This document shows positions 1 to 7,215 of a stretch of DNA of 13,777 nucleotides, one piece after another. The translations under genes and the position numbers were made by a program. The notes below the pieces were generated by a model. The model saw only the letters and a list, made by a program, of their open reading frames with translations. It ran no database searches and was not told the DNA's origin. Origin of the DNA: Chloroflexota bacterium (lineage in GTDB: Bacteria > Chloroflexota > UBA6077 > JACCZL01); NCBI GenBank assembly GCA_013695975.1, contig JACCZL010000338.1, positions 1 through 13,777 on the forward strand, read 5' to 3'. The first letter of the stretch is position 1; each line of letters starts with the position of its first letter.

Positions 1-345
1 GCCCTCACCGCGATGCGGGAGTCGCTGCTGGATCAAGCGTACCTCATGGGGAACGTCCGACGGATCGTCGCGGAGCGCGAGCGTCTCTTCGCGGAGCTGG
101 CGCGTCTCCCGGGCGTCCGGCCCTACCCATCCCGCTCCAACTTCATCCTCTGCGACGTAGTCGGACTGGACGCCCGAGTCGTCCACGGGCAGCTTGCCGA
201 TCGCGGGATCCTCGTCCGCCACTACAGCACCGCCCGTCTCCGCAACTCGCTTCGGATCAGCGTAGGCCGAGCCGAGCAGAACGACGCCCTCCTGGCGGCC
301 CTCCACGATATCGAGACGCTAGCGCGTGCGCCCGGCCAGGCGTAG
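1..345 (+). CDS. hisC: Histidinol-phosphate aminotransferase, C-terminal part (5' truncated by window edge)
   Basis: The reading frame is open from base 1 and ends at a TAG, giving 114 residues of the C-terminal small domain of a fold-type I PLP aminotransferase. HisC transfers an amino group between glutamate and imidazole-acetol phosphate in histidine biosynthesis, in the cytoplasm. The visible signature is the segment reading PSRSNFILCDV, then a GILVRHYSTARLRNSLRISVG stretch broken over residues of about 70-90, then an EQNDALLAAL-like end. This matches the HisC pattern of a conserved Arg in the LRISVG element that contacts the substrate carboxylate or phosphate. The PLP-binding lysine lies upstream of the window and cannot be checked. 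The relative CobD/CobC (threonine-phosphate decarboxylase) is a possible alternative because cobalamin genes lie nearby, but the C-terminal pattern fits HisC better. The gene converges on comF with only 6 bases between stops and no clear terminator. Confidence 0.8.
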   Translation, partial: ALTAMRESLLDQAYLMGNVRRIVAERERLFAELARLPGVRPYPSRSNFILCDVVGLDARVVHGQLADRGILVRHYSTARLRNSLRISVGRAEQNDALLAALHDIETLARAPGQA

Positions 346-351
346 CCCTCA

Positions 352-1065
352 TCAGCTCCCGCGGGCGACGACCAGGCCGTAGACACGGGCAGCGCCGGCA
401 GTCTTGAGGGCGTCGGCGCAGGCAGCGAGGGTCGCGCCGGTCGTCGCCACGTCGTCTAGCACGATCACTCGACGGCCCGCTACGAGCGCCTCGGCCGAAC
501 AGGCAAACGCGCCGCGAACGTTGCGCCGCCGCTCAGGAGCCGAGAGTCCAACCTGGGGCGGCGTCTCCCGCACCCGCTCGAGCGCCGCCGCGGCGGTCGG
601 GACGTCGATCGACCGCGAGAGGCAAGCGGCGATGAGCTCGGCCTGGTTGTAGCCGCGCTCGCGGCGCCGGCCAGCCGCCAGCGGCACCGGAACCAGCAGG
701 TCGGCCTGGAGGGGACGCTCGACCAGTGAATCCGCCAGGAGGCTACTCGCCAGTCCGGCCAGTGAGCGGGCCTGGCGATACTTCAGGTTGTGAATCGCCT
801 GGCGCACGATGCCATCAAAGGTACACGCCGCCCGCAGACCGTCCAGCGCGGTCGGAGCGGCCTTGCAACGCTGGCACAACCGCCCCAGCGGGCTGGGCGC
901 GGCGCAGCGATGGCAGGTCTCGCGGTTGAGCCAGGGGATCATCGCCTCGCAGCGACCACAGACCGCCGCTCCGCGCCGGCCGCAGCCAAGGCAACGGGTC
1001 GGGAACAGCAGCGCCCAGAGCTGCCCGAGCGGTGACGGACGGGCCGTCTCGCGCGCGACGCTCAC
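352..1065 (-). CDS. comF: ComF-family phosphoribosyltransferase with N-terminal zinc ribbons
   Basis: This is a 237-residue cytoplasmic protein if translation begins at the GTG at 1065. Four CxxC-type pairs form a double zinc ribbon: Cys25/28, Cys36/39, Cys51/54 and Cys64/67. The rest is a type I phosphoribosyltransferase domain with a PRPP loop VIVLDDVATTGAT at about 200-212 (Asp204, Asp205). The RGYNQAE motif in the middle is typical of ComF/GntX proteins. ComF homologues take part in natural DNA uptake in some bacteria, but in many lineages the role is unproven. The frame is open to an ATG at 1185, but that extension would overlap most of the 77-residue gene upstream. The GTG at 1065 overlaps that gene's TGA by four bases (GTGA) and gives the usual family length, so it was chosen. 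It appears to be the last gene of the minus-strand cluster. Confidence 0.85.
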   Translation of the reverse strand: MSVARETARPSPLGQLWALLFPTRCLGCGRRGAAVCGRCEAMIPWLNRETCHRCAAPSPLGRLCQRCKAAPTALDGLRAACTFDGIVRQAIHNLKYRQARSLAGLASSLLADSLVERPLQADLLVPVPLAAGRRRERGYNQAELIAACLSRSIDVPTAAAALERVRETPPQVGLSAPERRRNVRGAFACSAEALVAGRRVIVLDDVATTGATLAACADALKTAGAARVYGLVVARGS

Positions 1066-1295
1066 CGATTCCACCACCAGGATGCCAGTGCGGAGAGGGC
1101 CGAGCCGATAACCCCGAGCAGGTCCAGGAGGGCGAGGACGATCCGCGCGATCAGGGGTGGGATAAATGGCCAGAAGATCAGCCATCCTCCCAGCGCCACC
1201 AGGGCGAGGATCGTGAAGCCGAGCAGCCGCTCAGTCCGCTGCACGGCCCGCGGGTCGAAGACCGCGCGATCGAGGAGCCGCTTGATGGCTGCCAT
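1062..1295 (-). CDS. Small two-helix membrane protein of unknown function
   Basis: This 77-residue protein is not recognised as a named family. Residues 1-20 are charged and basic (MAAIKRLLDRAVFDPRAVQR). Two hydrophobic stretches follow, about 25-47 (LLGFTILALVALGGWLIFWP) and about 49-70 (PLIARIVLALLDLLGVIGSA), and the protein ends SWWWNR. It is therefore probably a small inner-membrane protein with two helices. It starts 15 bases after the amidohydrolase stop, and its TGA overlaps the GTG of comF, so it sits in a tight minus-strand series. That arrangement, and the fact that it explains the comF start, is the main support for a real gene. No catalytic or binding residues can be named. Confidence 0.65.
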   Translation of the reverse strand: MAAIKRLLDRAVFDPRAVQRTERLLGFTILALVALGGWLIFWPFIPPLIARIVLALLDLLGVIGSALSALASWWWNR

Positions 1296-1310
1296 CGCCG
1301 CTGGTGGCCC

Positions 1311-2552
1311 TTAAGACCGCACCAGTCGGCCGCGGTCGACTTCCAGTACACCCTCGCGGAAGACGGCGCGGACCCGTCGGAGGGCTCCGAGGTCCACGGT
1401 CGGGTCGCCCTCGACCACCAGCAGGTCGGCGCGTCGGCCCACCTGAACCGAGCCAAGCTCGTCCTCGCGGCCACACGCCCGAGCGGCGGTGTGGGTCGCG
1501 GCACGGATCGCTTCGATTGGCGACAGTCCGAGGTGCCGATGCAAGGCCATCACCTCGATCGGCATGCTGTCGAGCGGCACGCCGGCCACTCCGGCGTCGG
1601 TCCCGGCGATCGGTTCAACCCCCAGCGCGAGCATCGCTCGCTGCGCCTCGTGGACGGCCGGCCGCATCCGTCGCACCTCGGCCCGGCTCGGCGTCAGCTC
1701 GCTCTCCGGCAGACTCTCGATCGCCACGCCTGGCGAGAGGGTGGGGTCGAGAAAGGTCCCCTGGCGGGCCATCTGGGCGGCGACGTCTGGCTCGTAGGCC
1801 ACTCTGGCGCTGTCTTCCTCGGACACCCAGGTGCAATGTTCGATCGTGGTCACCCCGGCCGCGACGGCGTTGCGAATGCCGGCCGTCCCGTGGCCGTGGG
1901 CGGCAACGGTCCGATTCAGGCGTCGGGCTTCAACCACCAGCGCCGACAGCTCCTCCTGGCTGAATTGCGCCGCGGAGACGTTCGTCCCCGGCGTCATCCG
2001 CCCACCGGTCGACATGATCTTGAAGAAGTCGGCCCCCTCCTTGGCCAGTCGGCGGGCCATCCGCCGCAGCTCGTCGGCGCCGTCGGCCTCGCCTTCGAGA
2101 AAGTAGCAGTGACCGCCGGTCGTCGTGATGGCCGGCCCCGCCGCGACGATGCGGGGGCCCGGCACGATGCCCGCCTCGATTGCGTCTCGGAGCGCGAAGA
2201 TCACACCCGCGCGGCCGCCACAATCGCGGACCGTCGTAACGCCCGAACGGAGCGCAAGCTGGGCGTTGTGAACGGCGCGGAGGAGCAACCGTCGATTGTC
2301 CTCAGTCAAGATGTCCTGGAGCGCCGTCGGACGAGCGCTGAAGACCAGGTGCACGTGGCAGTCGATCAACCCCGGCAGCACGGTGCAGTCCGAGTAGTCA
2401 ATCCGCTCGGCGTCACCGCCCCCCGTCGAAGGCTCTCCACCCTCGCCGCCTACCTCGCGGATCCGGCCGTCCTCCACGACGATCGTCGCCGCCTCGATCG
2501 GCGCGGCCCCCGTCCCATCGACGAGCCGTCCCGCTCGGATCACCGACACCAT
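1311..2552 (-). CDS. Metal-dependent amidohydrolase (imidazolonepropionase/prolidase-like)
   Basis: This 413-residue protein of the amidohydrolase superfamily (PF01979 type) has no signal peptide, so it is probably cytoplasmic. The full metal-site set is visible. It comprises the HxH pair in DCHVHL (His66, His68), Lys178 in FFKIMSTGG as the likely carboxylated bridging lysine, His219 in AHGHG, His239 in IEHCTW, and Asp319 in GTDAG. An N-terminal beta-sandwich (residues 1-58) and a C-terminal return to it (RADLLVVEGDP and onward) frame the barrel. Close relatives are often named Xaa-Pro dipeptidase or imidazolonepropionase-like, and sequence alone does not fix the substrate. The ATG at 2552 is preceded by a GGGAGA ribosome site at 2558-2563. 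The gene lies 130 bases downstream of the adaptor gene and 15 bases upstream of the small membrane protein gene. Confidence 0.85.
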   Translation of the reverse strand: MVSVIRAGRLVDGTGAAPIEAATIVVEDGRIREVGGEGGEPSTGGGDAERIDYSDCTVLPGLIDCHVHLVFSARPTALQDILTEDNRRLLLRAVHNAQLALRSGVTTVRDCGGRAGVIFALRDAIEAGIVPGPRIVAAGPAITTTGGHCYFLEGEADGADELRRMARRLAKEGADFFKIMSTGGRMTPGTNVSAAQFSQEELSALVVEARRLNRTVAAHGHGTAGIRNAVAAGVTTIEHCTWVSEEDSARVAYEPDVAAQMARQGTFLDPTLSPGVAIESLPESELTPSRAEVRRMRPAVHEAQRAMLALGVEPIAGTDAGVAGVPLDSMPIEVMALHRHLGLSPIEAIRAATHTAARACGREDELGSVQVGRRADLLVVEGDPTVDLGALRRVRAVFREGVLEVDRGRLVRS

Positions 2553-2557
2553 CAGCG

Positions 2558-2563
2558 TCTCCC
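2558..2563 (-). promoter_or_regulatory. Ribosome binding site of the amidohydrolase gene
   Basis: On the minus strand GGGAGA lies five bases from the ATG at 2552. It supports this start. Confidence 0.6.
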
Positions 2564-2682
2564 AGGCTCCGTCTGTCCCTGGCGCGAATCGCTGCCCGGC
2601 AGCGGATCCGTCCCACGAACAAGGTCATGGTACACCGCGAGCGGATCGGCTGCGCGCACAGCGTCGCCGGCGCCCCCTGATC

Positions 2683-5001
2683 CTAGCGCTGGACGATGAC
2701 CGGAGTGCCGTCCGAGAGGACGTCGAGGGCCGATGTCGCGACTTCCTCGTTCGGGTTGAGGCCCTGGGCAATCTCAATCTGCCGACCGTCGCTGATACCG
2801 ACGCTGACCTCGCGCGCCTGGACGCGGCTATCGGGCGTCACCACGAACACCAGGTTGCGGCCGGAGCGATTGACGACAGCCTGGACCGGCACGACCAGCG
2901 CCTCGCGCGCCGCGGTCTGCAAGGAGACCTGCGCGAACATCCCGTCACGTAAGCGGCTGAGCGGATCGTTCGGGAGGATTCGGACCGGGAACGTTCGGCT
3001 TTGCGGATTGGCGGTTGGGGCCACGCTCGCGACAATGCCAGGGAAAGTCTCGCCGGGAAAGGCAGCCACCGAGACGAGCGCGGACTGGCCCTGCGCCACC
3101 TGCCCGACCCTTGCCTCTTCGACCTGAAGCACGATCTCGGTGTCGCGCGAGACGAGCGTCACGATCGGCGTCTGCGGACTTACCGTCGCCCCCAGACTCA
3201 CCAGCCGCTGGGAGACAATCGAGCTGAAGGGCGCTCGGATGATCGACTCTGCTTGATTGACCCGAGCCGCTTCGAGGGACGCGGCGGCCTGGTCGAGCTG
3301 GGCGGCGGCGATCAGGATGTCCTCGGCGGTCGGGCGCAGGCGGACCGCGAGCTGGGCCTGCGCCTGGTCGAGCGCCGCCTGCGCGGTACCCACGTCGAAG
3401 GGATTCGCGTTCCGCAGCCGCGCCAGGTTCGCAGCGGACTGCGCGACGACCTCTTCGGCGTTGCGGACGTCGAACGGACTGGGATTCGCCAGGCGCGACA
3501 GGTTCGCGCCCGCCTGGTTGATGACTTCCTGGGCGTTCCGGACGTCGAATGGGCTCGGGTTGCGGGCAGCGTCGACGCGGGCCTGCGCCGCATCTAGCCC
3601 CGCCTGGGCCTGCTCGAGCTGGGCCTGTAGCCGCTCGACATCCGTCTGGGCCTGCCCGTACCGTAGCTCCAGCGTGGCCAGGTCAGTAGTCCCACCGAAA
3701 CGCGTCCGCTGTAGCGTCGCCTCGGCCTGGCGGACCGCCTCCTGCGCCTGGGTGATATCGAACGGCGTTGAGCCGTTGCGGGCCCGCTCGAGCTGGTTCT
3801 CGGCCTCGCGCCGAGCGACGCGGGCCACGTTCCGCGCCGCCGTGAGCTGATCGCGCTGGGTCTCAGTACATGACTGGCGCTGCCGGCTTATCGTCTCGGT
3901 CGCGGACCGATTGCTCCCGTCGGTCTGATTGCTTCGCTGACGGCTCTGGGACTCGGTCCGTGTCTCGCTGGTCGAGCGCCCGCAGTTCTCGAGCGCCTCC
4001 TCGGCGGCGATCAGATTGGCGCGGGCACGGTCGACGCCTAGCTCGGCCGCGCGGAGATCTTCTGGACGGGTGCCCGCTCGAAGCTGGTCCAGTCGGCTCC
4101 GTGCCGCGTTCAGCGACGCCTGCGCCGAGGCGATGTCCTCAGCCCGCGTATTCGGCCCGCCCAGTCCCGCCTTGGCCTGGTCGAGGCGGTAGCGCGACTC
4201 GACCATAGCGACACTCGAGGAGGCGAGCTGCGCTCGGATCCCCTCCTGCTGAGCCCTGGCCTGATCGACCGCCGCGTCGAGCTGGTCCAACTCCTCGCGC
4301 TCAGGTCCAGCCAACAGGGCGTCGAGGCGCGACTGGGCCTGGCCGACCTGGGCGCGGGCCGCATCGATCTCCTCGACGCGGGCGCCAGCCCTCGCCTGCT
4401 CGAGTCGCGCCTGGGCCTGGCCGAGCTGGGCGCGCGCCGCCTCGATCTCCTCTGGTCGCGCACCCGAGCGGGCCTGTTCGAGGCGCACCTGGGCCGCCCG
4501 CACCACCGCCTCGGCCGCCTGGATGTCCTCATCGCGGGCCCCGGCCTGAACCTGCGCCAGGCGCGCCTGGGCCACGGCCACGCCCGCTTCGGCCTGCTGG
4601 ACCTGCGAGTCGAGCGCTCCGCGATCCAGCTCGGCGATGATGTCGCCCTGGGCAACCTGGTCGCCGATGTCCACCGTGAGCCGTTCGATCCGACCGGTGA
4701 TCCTCGGCACGACGTTGACCTGAGCGCGCGCCTGGACGTTGCCCGAGTACACCAGCGTCGCTGCGATCGTCCCCTGGGCGACCACGGCGACCGTGATCGG
4801 GATCGCCGGCGGTCCGAGATCCTTGGCGCCGGGCTTCGGCTGGGCCGGCCCGCCCGGTGTGCAGCTCACCAGGCCAATTGCCAGGATCAAGATCACGGCG
4901 CCGAGACGCCGCCGACCATCACGGCCGGCGATCGTCCGCGCCGTACGCCGCGGGCGCGGATCGGGCCGGCGACGGTGGTTCGCGAACGGCTCAGCGACCA
5001 T
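2683..5001 (-). CDS. HlyD/RND-type membrane-fusion (efflux adaptor) lipoprotein with repeat-expanded hairpin
   Basis: This 772-residue adaptor is roughly twice the usual 350-450 residues. An Arg-rich n-region (1-32), a hydrophobic core (33-44) and a lipobox LVSC (Cys47) predict an outer-face lipoprotein. The first lipoyl half-motif (about 70-125, with VVPRITGRIERLTVDIGDQV) and the second (RAPFSSIVSQRLVSLGATVSP from Arg589) flank an enormous helical insert of about 460 residues. A beta-barrel and membrane-proximal domain follow (about 615-772, with LRDGMFAQVSL and LVVPVQAVV). The rising arm holds 26-residue repeats with an ARPEEI core. The falling arm holds 25-residue repeats with NPSPFDV. Between them is a Ser/Thr/Asn/Arg-rich stretch bounded by Cys340 and Cys378. 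Adaptors of this type work with MacB-like ABC or RND pumps, but no pump gene lies in the window. It is divergent from the dehydrogenase gene. No alternative ATG start exists before the lipobox. Confidence 0.85.
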   Translation of the reverse strand: MVAEPFANHRRRPDPRPRRTARTIAGRDGRRRLGAVILILAIGLVSCTPGGPAQPKPGAKDLGPPAIPITVAVVAQGTIAATLVYSGNVQARAQVNVVPRITGRIERLTVDIGDQVAQGDIIAELDRGALDSQVQQAEAGVAVAQARLAQVQAGARDEDIQAAEAVVRAAQVRLEQARSGARPEEIEAARAQLGQAQARLEQARAGARVEEIDAARAQVGQAQSRLDALLAGPEREELDQLDAAVDQARAQQEGIRAQLASSSVAMVESRYRLDQAKAGLGGPNTRAEDIASAQASLNAARSRLDQLRAGTRPEDLRAAELGVDRARANLIAAEEALENCGRSTSETRTESQSRQRSNQTDGSNRSATETISRQRQSCTETQRDQLTAARNVARVARREAENQLERARNGSTPFDITQAQEAVRQAEATLQRTRFGGTTDLATLELRYGQAQTDVERLQAQLEQAQAGLDAAQARVDAARNPSPFDVRNAQEVINQAGANLSRLANPSPFDVRNAEEVVAQSAANLARLRNANPFDVGTAQAALDQAQAQLAVRLRPTAEDILIAAAQLDQAAASLEAARVNQAESIIRAPFSSIVSQRLVSLGATVSPQTPIVTLVSRDTEIVLQVEEARVGQVAQGQSALVSVAAFPGETFPGIVASVAPTANPQSRTFPVRILPNDPLSRLRDGMFAQVSLQTAAREALVVPVQAVVNRSGRNLVFVVTPDSRVQAREVSVGISDGRQIEIAQGLNPNEEVATSALDVLSDGTPVIVQR
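3337..3561 (-). repeat. Three tandem 75-nt units coding the NPSPFDV repeats of the adaptor
   Basis: Residues 481-505, 506-530 and 531-555 each begin N-P/A-S/N-PFDV and end in a Leu/Arg-rich helix. The first two units share NPSPFDV(R)NA-E-V almost exactly. A related 26-residue unit starts at Asn409 (NGSTPFDITQAQEAV). This is an in-frame coding repeat forming the falling arm of the adaptor hairpin. Confidence 0.8.
4312..4545 (-). repeat. Three tandem 78-nt units coding the ARPEEI repeats of the adaptor
   Basis: Residues 153-178, 179-204 and 205-230 share the pattern [A/S]GAR-x-E-[E/D]-I-x-AA followed by a Q-A-Q-x-RL helix. Two looser copies start at about 282 (GPNTRAEDI) and 309 (AGTRPEDL). 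They make up the rising arm of the hairpin and keep the reading frame throughout. Confidence 0.8.
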
Positions 5002-5302
5002 GCGGACCCTGAGCCACGTGACAAAACATTTCGATCATGCCAGACATTCTGGTGGCTGAGAACGAGTGTATGGGCGCCACTACGCTGGTTCAAGCACTTT
5101 GCTCGGCCGAGTCATCACACCCGCGACACGATTCCTTGTGCTGGTTCCCATCGCACCAGACCCGATCGCAGCGACGTGTCCACTTTGCGGAACTCTCGTG
5201 CGTTATCGTGTGATGGCTGCGTTGTTTGTTGCGATCTCGCTACGACCGAGCCGCAGACCACGTGCAGCGCGCCCATACCCAATTTGGAGTGCATCACCGA
5301 CC
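5002..5302. other. Divergent intergenic region between adaptor and sugar dehydrogenase genes
   Basis: These 301 bases separate two outward-facing genes and must hold both promoters. The stretch is visibly less GC-rich than the flanking genes. A minus-strand promoter candidate is listed separately. For the plus strand no convincing -35/-10 pair was found. The dehydrogenase frame stays open upstream to 5066, but that extension lacks gene-like sequence and would bury the signal peptide. No RNA gene, strong hairpin or further small gene is evident. Confidence 0.6.
5065..5093 (-). promoter_or_regulatory. Candidate sigma-70 promoter of the adaptor gene
   Basis: On the minus strand a TTGAAC (-35, 5088-5093) is followed after exactly 17 bases by TACACT (-10, 5065-5070). 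Each hexamer matches the consensus at four of six positions. Transcription would begin near 5058, giving a leader of about 57 nt before the ATG at 5001. The -10 is identical to that of the SWIM-gene promoter. Confidence 0.4.
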
Positions 5303-7021
5303 ATGCGGCGATACCTACCCCGAGCTTTCCTCACGGCCACCATCCTGCTGCTCCTGCCAGTCCTTGGGGATGCCCTGCCTGACTCGCTCGCCAAATCGTT
5401 CACGCCCGCGTCGCAGGCCGCGGCCACGTTGCAGCTTCAGCCGGTGGCGAGCGGGATCAGCGAGCCGGTTTTCGTGACGCACGCGCCAGACGGCAGCGGC
5501 CGTCTCTTCGTCGTCGAGCGCGGCGGCAGAATCAAGATCGTCCAGCAGGGCCAGGTCCAGGGGACCTTCCTTGACGTCAGCGCCGCTATCACCACGAGCA
5601 ACGGCGAACAGGGCCTGCTCGGCCTTGCCTTCCACCCAAACTATGCCCGGGCAGGTCAGGCGGGGCACGGCCGCTTCGTCATCGGCTACACGTCAGCCGG
5701 CCCGCTCGCCACGAGCTGTACCGATACGACCGTCGGGCGGTCCGCCAACAGCGTCGCGCGCTACCAGGTCTCCGCTACTAATCCGAGTCAGGCCGACCCG
5801 GCCACGGCGCGGGTCCTCGTTTCCATTCCCGATCCCTTCGGCAATCACAACGGCGGCATGGTCGGCTTCGGACCGGACGGGCACCTCTATGTCAGCACCG
5901 GCGACGGCGGGAGTGCCGGCGACCCCTGCAACAACGCTCAGAATCTCGAGTCCCTGCTCGGCAAGATCCTGCGGTTGAACGTGGACGGCAACGGCGGCTA
6001 CACGATCCCGAGCGACAATCCGTTCGTCGGCAAGCCCGGCCGAGACGAGATCTGGGCCTACGGTCTCCGTAACCCGTGGCGCTTCAGCTTCGACCGCGAG
6101 ACCGGCGACCTCTTCATCGGCGACGTCGGCCAGGGCTCGCGCGAAGAGATCAACCATCAGCCGAGGGGTCAAGGCGGGGCCAACTACGGCTGGAAGCCGG
6201 TCGAGGGCTCGATCTGCTACGTCTCTGGATGCAACCCTGCCCTTTACAGCCCGCCGATCAGCGACTATGACCATAGCCTCGGGTGCTCGGTGACCGGCGG
6301 CTATCTGTATCGCGGCTCGCTGGCACCATCGCTGCGGGGGCAATACGTCTTCGGCGACTACTGCTCTGGACGGATCTGGTCGCTGCAGAAGGTAGGCAGC
6401 ATCTGGAGCCGGACGTTGCTCCTGGACACGGCCTACGGGATCACCTCGTTCGGCGAGGACGAGGCCGGCGAGCTGTACATGACTGCCTCGAACGGGACGG
6501 TCTACCGCTTCGCGGAGCCGAGCACGGGCACGCCCACCCCCACGGTCGGCGCGGCGACCGCGACCCCGACGGCGACGCGCACTCCGACGCCATCGGGAGC
6601 GACCTCCACGCCAACCCGCACGCCGACGGCGACCAGTACCCCGGGCACCAGCGCCCGCGCGGACCTGGTGGTCACCTCCCTTACCGCCAGCAACACTGTC
6701 GTCGGCCAGCCGGTCCCACTTGTGGTGACCGTTCAGAACCGAGGGAGCGCCGACACCGGTCCGGGCGACACCTTCGACATCCACGTGTACGCTGACGTGG
6801 CAAGCCCACCCACGCCGGCCAACAACAGGTTCGTCGGACATATCGCGGTGCCCAAGCTAGGCCCAGGCGCATCGACGACCGTCCGAGGCGAGGTCTTCGC
6901 CGGCGCCCTCGCGGAAGGACGCCACGCCCTCTGGGCGCTTGCCGACGGACACGACACCGTCGCCGAATCCAACGAGTCGGACAACACCCGCCAAACCAAC
7001 GCTCGGGTGCGCCGACGCTAG
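5303..7021 (+). CDS. Secreted glucose/sorbosone dehydrogenase-type beta-propeller with CARDB domain
   Basis: This protein has 572 residues from the ATG at 5303. That start was chosen over the 5066 extension because MRRYLPRAFLTATILLLLPV is a good signal peptide. A weak GGAG lies at 5285-5288. Residues of about 36-404 form a glucose/sorbosone dehydrogenase propeller (PF07995 type, the soluble PQQ glucose dehydrogenase fold). Signatures include GEQGLLGLAFHPNY, the HNGG motif with the probable catalytic base His182, and GLRNPWRF with Arg256-Asn257 at the PQQ-binding position. Several Cys pairs (SCTDT, DPCNN, SICYVSGCN, GCSV, DYCSG) suggest disulfides. A Thr/Pro linker (407-452) leads to a CARDB-type Ig-like domain (453-560) ending in AESNESDNT. 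The family oxidises sugars or aldehydes outside the cell with PQQ, but the substrate is unknown and PQQ genes are not in the window. It has no close operon partner. Confidence 0.85.
   Translation: MRRYLPRAFLTATILLLLPVLGDALPDSLAKSFTPASQAAATLQLQPVASGISEPVFVTHAPDGSGRLFVVERGGRIKIVQQGQVQGTFLDVSAAITTSNGEQGLLGLAFHPNYARAGQAGHGRFVIGYTSAGPLATSCTDTTVGRSANSVARYQVSATNPSQADPATARVLVSIPDPFGNHNGGMVGFGPDGHLYVSTGDGGSAGDPCNNAQNLESLLGKILRLNVDGNGGYTIPSDNPFVGKPGRDEIWAYGLRNPWRFSFDRETGDLFIGDVGQGSREEINHQPRGQGGANYGWKPVEGSICYVSGCNPALYSPPISDYDHSLGCSVTGGYLYRGSLAPSLRGQYVFGDYCSGRIWSLQKVGSIWSRTLLLDTAYGITSFGEDEAGELYMTASNGTVYRFAEPSTGTPTPTVGAATATPTATRTPTPSGATSTPTRTPTATSTPGTSARADLVVTSLTASNTVVGQPVPLVVTVQNRGSADTGPGDTFDIHVYADVASPPTPANNRFVGHIAVPKLGPGASTTVRGEVFAGALAEGRHALWALADGHDTVAESNESDNTRQTNARVRRR
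6521..6658 (+). repeat. Thr/Pro-rich linker coded by imperfect short repeats
   Basis: Residues 407-452 of the dehydrogenase are built from TPTPT, TATPTAT and TPTRTPT-like runs, coded by repeated acSCCg/acG triplets. It is a flexible, probably exposed spacer between propeller and CARDB domain. Such low-complexity DNA may vary in length between strains. Confidence 0.7.
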
Positions 7022-7054
7022 CGAGGGTCGGCCATGGCGGCGGAGAATCGGACA

Positions 7055-7083
7055 TTGACACCCATCTGAGCCTCGGGTACACT
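7055..7083 (+). promoter_or_regulatory. Sigma-70 promoter of the SWIM-cobalamin cluster
   Basis: A perfect TTGACA (-35, 7055-7060) is separated by exactly 17 bases from TACACT (-10, 7078-7083, four of six to consensus). The predicted start is near 7090, giving a leader of about 138 nt before the SWIM gene. This is the best promoter match in the window. Confidence 0.75.
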
Positions 7084-7163
7084 CAGACTATCGAGGTCAC
7101 GGTTGACCGAGATCGGGATGGACGTATTGCTTGCGACATCTGCGGAGACCAACCGTCGGAGCC

Positions 7164-7195
7164 AAACGCCAGTGTGCAGATGCACGCTGGCGTTT
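7164..7195 (+). repeat. Strong hairpin in the leader of the SWIM gene
   Basis: AAACGCCAGTGTGC (7164-7177) pairs with GCACGCTGGCGTTT (7182-7195) across an AGAT loop. There are 14 positions, 13 Watson-Crick plus one that is G-U in RNA. It lies 20 bases upstream of the ribosome site. No U-run follows directly, so an intrinsic terminator is not clearly supported; a translational or RNA-stability element is equally possible. Confidence 0.7.
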
Positions 7196-7215
7196 GTGCG
7201 TTCTTTAGAGGTCAC

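Noticed and set aside
1066..1185. N-terminal extension of ComF to the ATG at 1185
   Set aside because: It overlaps most of the small membrane protein gene, adds Pro/Arg-rich residues absent from the family, and a GTG at the overlap gives the usual length.
2590..2604. Short palindrome CGCTGCCCGGCAGCG between the adaptor and amidohydrolase genes
   Set aside because: Seven-base arms with a single central base cannot form a normal RNA hairpin, there is no U-run, and such GC palindromes are expected by chance in this base composition. An operator is possible but unsupported.
1032..2699. A 555-codon open frame on the plus strand opposite the amidohydrolase gene
   Set aside because: It is the antisense shadow of a high-GC gene. 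The translation is rich in Arg, Gly, His and Pro with no domain-like pattern, and the minus-strand frame has all catalytic motifs.
5066..5302. N-terminal extension of the dehydrogenase to 5066
   Set aside because: It would place about 79 atypical residues ahead of a clear signal peptide and lies in the divergent promoter region.
5693..6841. A 382-codon minus-strand open frame opposite the dehydrogenase
   Set aside because: Low-complexity Arg/Ala/Val translation and full overlap with a recognised gene.
7164..7210. The leader hairpin as an intrinsic terminator
   Set aside because: The stem is strong, but it is followed by GTGCG before a short T-rich run, so there is no direct U-tract. Attenuation remains possible but is not shown.
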